Assembly: GCA_001773855.1 (NCBI GenBank)
Contig: MEXZ01000134.1
Location: forward strand, 1 to 7,317
Length of the DNA stretch: 7,317 bases
Origin: Candidatus Aminicenantes bacterium RBG_13_64_14
Lineage (GTDB): Bacteria; Acidobacteriota; Aminicenantia; Aminicenantales; Saccharicenantaceae
Direction of reading: 5' to 3'
Under the pieces are notes generated by a model. That model saw only the letters and a program-made list of their open reading frames with translations, did not search any database and was not told where the DNA came from. The translations under genes were made by a program, and so were the position numbers. Positions 6,606-7,317 of the stretch are shown here, piece after piece; positions within the stretch are counted from its first letter, which is position 1; each line of letters begins with the position of its first letter.

Positions 6606-7317
6606 ATGGATCCTGAAATACCTTCTCATAACGAATTTGAGGCGCCGGCCATCCTCGACCGCTCCCGCCACCGCATTTCGCGGCGGGAGATCGACCCCGA
6701 CGCCCTGAAGGTCCTCTACCGGCTGAGCAGTCACGGCTTCACGGCCTACCTCGTCGGCGGCGCGGTCCGGGACCTGCTCTTGGGCCGCAAGCCGGTCGAT
6801 TTCGACATAGGAACGAACGCCCACCCGAACCAGATCAAAAAGCTCTTCCGTAACGCCTTCCTCATCGGCCGCCGCTTCCGCCTGGCCCACGTCAAGTTCC
6901 AGGACGGCAAGACGATCGAGGTCTCGACGTTCAGGAGGAAGCCCGACGAGGAGGAGCTCGCGGCCGAGCGCGAGGAGGAGGAAAGGCGGGCCGAGCAAGC
7001 AAGAATGGCCGAGGAGGCGGGAGAGAACTCGATTGCGGCGCCTCTGGACGACCAGGCCGCCCCGCAAGAAACGGAAGCCCCCACTGAGCCGGGAATCGGA
7101 GAGATGCCTTCTGAGCCGCCGTCTGAAGAGCTCGCCGCGGAGCCCGTCGGGGAACCCGGGACCCCTTCCGCCGAAAGCACAGCCCCCGGCGCCGCCCCGC
7201 CGCGTCGCGGCCGGCCGCCGCTCAAACCCATCGCCTACGGCACGCCGCGCGAGGACTCCTTCCGCCGCGATCTGACCATCAACGCTCTATTCTATGACAT
7301 CGCCACGTATTCCGTCA
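6606..7317 (+). CDS. pcnB: PcnB-type poly(A) polymerase / tRNA nucleotidyltransferase, 3' truncated, with a large insertion in the head domain
   Basis: The frame from ATG 6606 stays open to the window end (237 residues seen). AAGGAG at 6587-6592 is a plausible but rather distant ribosome binding site; the gap to the previous stop is seven bases. The class II polymerase-beta nucleotidyltransferase head is clear. '[14 protein letters not shown]' (47-60) is followed by 'DFDIGT' with metal-binding D65 and D67. '[19 protein letters not shown]' and 'IEVSTFRR' follow, ending at residue 111. The next conserved block, '[21 protein letters not shown]', begins at 211. The 99 residues between are acidic and proline-rich, where relatives usually have about 30. 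'[10 protein letters not shown]' and the N-terminal '[19 protein letters not shown]' favour the PcnB branch (3'-oligoadenylation of RNA) over CCA-adding enzymes. In this lineage the two activities cannot be separated by sequence alone, and the C-terminal part is outside the window. Confidence 0.9.
   Translation, partial: MDPEIPSHNEFEAPAILDRSRHRISRREIDPDALKVLYRLSSHGFTAYLVGGAVRDLLLGRKPVDFDIGTNAHPNQIKKLFRNAFLIGRRFRLAHVKFQDGKTIEVSTFRRKPDEEELAAEREEEERRAEQARMAEEAGENSIAAPLDDQAAPQETEAPTEPGIGEMPSEPPSEELAAEPVGEPGTPSAESTAPGAAPPRRGRPPLKPIAYGTPREDSFRRDLTINALFYDIATYSV
6939..7235 (+). other. Low-complexity insertion inside the nucleotidyltransferase head domain
   Basis: The insertion covers residues 112-210 of the PcnB-like protein. 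It begins with a Glu/Arg-rich segment (112-141, for example '[15 protein letters not shown]') likely to be a charged helix. A Pro/Glu/Ala/Ser-rich disordered stretch follows, and it ends with a basic patch ('[11 protein letters not shown]'). Codons here include many A- or T-ending ones (GCA, AGA, CAA, GGA, ACT, CCT, TCT, ATT), which are scarcer in the flanking catalytic code. The frame is unbroken on both sides, so it is a translated insertion and not a frameshift. Confidence 0.8.

Noticed and set aside
4247..6607. A 786-residue open frame on the minus strand, antisense to most of the peptidase fusion gene.
   Set aside because: It mirrors the codon bias of the plus-strand gene, shows no recognisable motif, is rich in Asp, Val, Gly and Glu as expected from reversed GTC/GAC codons, and the plus strand has two complete, motif-verified peptidase domains over the same bases.
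1..7317. tRNA or rRNA genes, CRISPR repeats, insertion sequences, phage or toxin-antitoxin genes, riboswitches.
   Set aside because: No cloverleaf, regularly spaced repeats, transposase motifs, terminal inverted repeats or small accessory genes were seen; the code is almost continuous, with one 70-base gap. The many GTCGTC-type short repeats are explained by codon bias.

Overview
The window reads as a compact, high-GC bacterial chromosome segment with seven genes, all on the plus strand. The first and last are cut by the window edges. Codon use strongly favours C or G in the third position (GTC, GAC, CTC, ATC). Gaps between genes are close to zero and several genes share stop and start bases. 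Exported peptidases, a TatT-like TPR protein and a molybdenum hydroxylase operon fit a peptide-degrading, probably anaerobic heterotroph of the Acidobacteriota/Aminicenantes kind. That placement is an impression from gene content and composition, not a demonstrated match.

Region 1 (about 1-2447) is the end of a molybdenum hydroxylase operon. It holds the FAD subunit of a xanthine dehydrogenase-family enzyme (5' truncated), an XdhC/CoxI-type maturation factor, and a MocA-like molybdopterin nucleotidyltransferase. The three are joined by ATGA and GTGA overlaps. The FAD subunit carries a cysteine-rich insertion like the one that holds a [4Fe-4S] cluster in PaoB-type subunits. XdhC and MocA together suggest that the operon makes and loads its own cytosine-dinucleotide molybdenum cofactor. 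The catalytic Mo subunit and the [2Fe-2S] subunit are not visible; if present they would lie upstream.

Region 2 (2448-2517) is the only real intergenic gap. It holds an imperfect GC hairpin with a T-run (probable Rho-independent terminator). A sigma-70-like promoter overlaps it and drives the next group.

Region 3 (2518-7317) is a second tight gene cluster. It contains an exported TatT-family helical-repeat protein, a short RluA-type pseudouridine synthase, an 888-residue exported protein that fuses an M28 zinc aminopeptidase to an M19 membrane-dipeptidase domain, and the 5' part of a PcnB-type poly(A) polymerase/tRNA nucleotidyltransferase. In the last, a long acidic, proline-rich insertion splits the catalytic head domain. 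The cluster mixes RNA processing with exported peptide degradation, so co-transcription is likely but a single shared pathway is not evident.

The most notable items are the M28-M19 fusion with both active sites intact, the low-complexity insertion in the nucleotidyltransferase head, and the cluster-type cysteine motif in the FAD subunit. No tRNA, rRNA, CRISPR array, insertion sequence or phage feature was seen.
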